This document shows, piece by piece, positions 5,749-6,272 of a stretch of 6,272 nt of DNA. The position numbers and the translations under genes are program-made. The notes beneath the pieces were generated by a model that saw only the letters and a list, made by a program, of their open reading frames with translations, was not told the DNA's origin and ran no database searches. Origin of the DNA: Verrucomicrobiota bacterium (GTDB lineage: Bacteria > Verrucomicrobiota > Verrucomicrobiia > Chthoniobacterales > JAFAMB01); NCBI GenBank assembly GCA_019236035.1, contig JAFAJU010000174.1, positions 1-6,272 of the forward strand. Direction: 5' to 3'. Position 1 is the stretch's first letter. Each line of letters begins with the position of its first letter.

Positions 5749-6272
5749 ATGATTTTCGCAGCGTGGCCTTGGCTGGCTCTGGTCCTGCTCGGTGCCTGGC
5801 ATGGTCTGAATCCAGGCATGGGGTGGCTGTTTGCCGTTGCCCTCGGGCTTCAGCAACGCTCGAGAAAAGCTGTGTTTGTGGCGCTCGCGCCGATCGCCCT
5901 TGGCCATGCGCTTGCCATTGGGCTGGTTGTATTGCTCGTTTACGGGATCGGCGCGGTGCTCCCCTTTCGATGGCTCCAAATCGCCGGCGCCGTAGCGCTG
6001 TTCGCCACCGCGTTCTGGAAGCTTTGGCGAGCACGCCACCCCACTTGGGTCGGTATGTGCGTGAGTTTCGGGGATCTGACCCTCTGGTCGTGGCTTATGG
6101 CCAGCGCACATGGAGCCGGACTTATGGTTATCCCGGTCCTTCTCGGAGCGAAATCGATCTTTTGTGGGACGACGACCCTGGGCGCAACTTCGCTGATCCG
6201 CCTGCAACCGGTTATTACTACCGCTGCAGTAGGAGTTCACACCATCACCCACTTAGCCGTGTCCGGACTGAT
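5749..6272 (+). CDS. Conserved polytopic membrane protein of unassigned function (truncated by window end)
   Basis: The 174 complete codons seen describe a hydrophobic protein with about five or six membrane segments (roughly 5-35, 42-66, 75-93, 108-132 and 155-174). Striking motifs are WHGLNPGMGWLFAVALGLQ (17-35), ALGHALAI (50-57), HPTWVGM (97-103), SFGDLTLWSWLM (106-117) and SAHGAGLMVIPVLL (119-132). Histidines 18, 53, 121, 164 and 168 fall in or near membrane segments. I recall these motifs from conserved bacterial proteins annotated only as hypothetical or membrane proteins. The HGxNPG and GHA elements loosely recall NicO/UreH-type metal transporters, so metal transport or handling is a guess. 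The ATG at 5749 has GGGAG 5 nt upstream (5739-5743), a better ribosome site than that of the SBP56 gene. The 19-nt gap makes co-transcription with the SBP56 gene likely. The C-terminus is not seen. Confidence 0.82.
   Translation, partial: MIFAAWPWLALVLLGAWHGLNPGMGWLFAVALGLQQRSRKAVFVALAPIALGHALAIGLVVLLVYGIGAVLPFRWLQIAGAVALFATAFWKLWRARHPTWVGMCVSFGDLTLWSWLMASAHGAGLMVIPVLLGAKSIFCGTTTLGATSLIRLQPVITTAAVGVHTITHLAVSGL

Noticed and set aside
5623..6252. 209-residue minus-strand open frame
   Set aside because: It is antisense to the end of the SBP56 gene and the membrane protein gene, both of which show clear family motifs; its own translation is low-complexity and hydrophilic with no domain.

Overview
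The window looks like bacterial chromosome with fairly high G+C content. It holds five solid genes wholly or largely inside it, one gene cut by each edge and several intergenic repeat elements. The G+C-rich, hairpin-forming intergenic repeats, and one of them running into a coding region, recall soil Verrucomicrobiota (Chthoniobacterales/Pedosphaera-like) or Acidobacteriota genomes. That placement rests on remembered repeat style and protein flavour, not on a marker gene, so it is tentative.

Left part, minus strand: a NudC-type NAD(H) diphosphatase (from 560 leftwards, cut by the window start) is followed by about 370 bp of non-coding DNA (561-934) dominated by a nested inverted-repeat element. 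Next comes a two-gene minus-strand unit. A classical short-chain dehydrogenase/reductase (1999-2763) is followed 14 nt later by a divergent member of the QueA family (935-1984), the SAM-dependent tRNA ribosyltransferase-isomerases. Facing this pair across an 82-bp A/T-rich divergent promoter region is a plus-strand winged-helix regulator (2846-3535). Its C-terminal cysteine cluster resembles that of the iron-sulfur regulator SufR. The divergent layout suggests that it controls the SDR/QueA-like pair. No other queuosine gene is visible.

Middle part (3489-4283): a 38-bp inverted repeat begins inside the last codons of the regulator and supplies its tail. It is followed by a possible tiny membrane-protein ORF (3689-3820) and then by a 300-bp element (3824-4123). 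That element is bounded by 33-bp imperfect terminal inverted repeats built of CAGTGY hexamers and contains a perfect 19-bp stem hairpin. It encodes no credible protein.

Right part, plus strand: a selenium-binding-protein/methanethiol-oxidase (SBP56) family gene (4284-5729) is followed 19 nt later by a conserved polytopic membrane protein of unassigned function (from 5749, cut by the window end), with histidines in its hydrophobic segments. The two are probably co-transcribed. The SBP56 homologue lacks several residues that are hallmarks of the animal proteins, including the selenium-linked cysteine.

The best candidates for something undescribed are the regulator-SDR-divergent QueA locus and the SBP56-membrane protein pair. 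Neither shows more than neighbourhood and motif evidence here.
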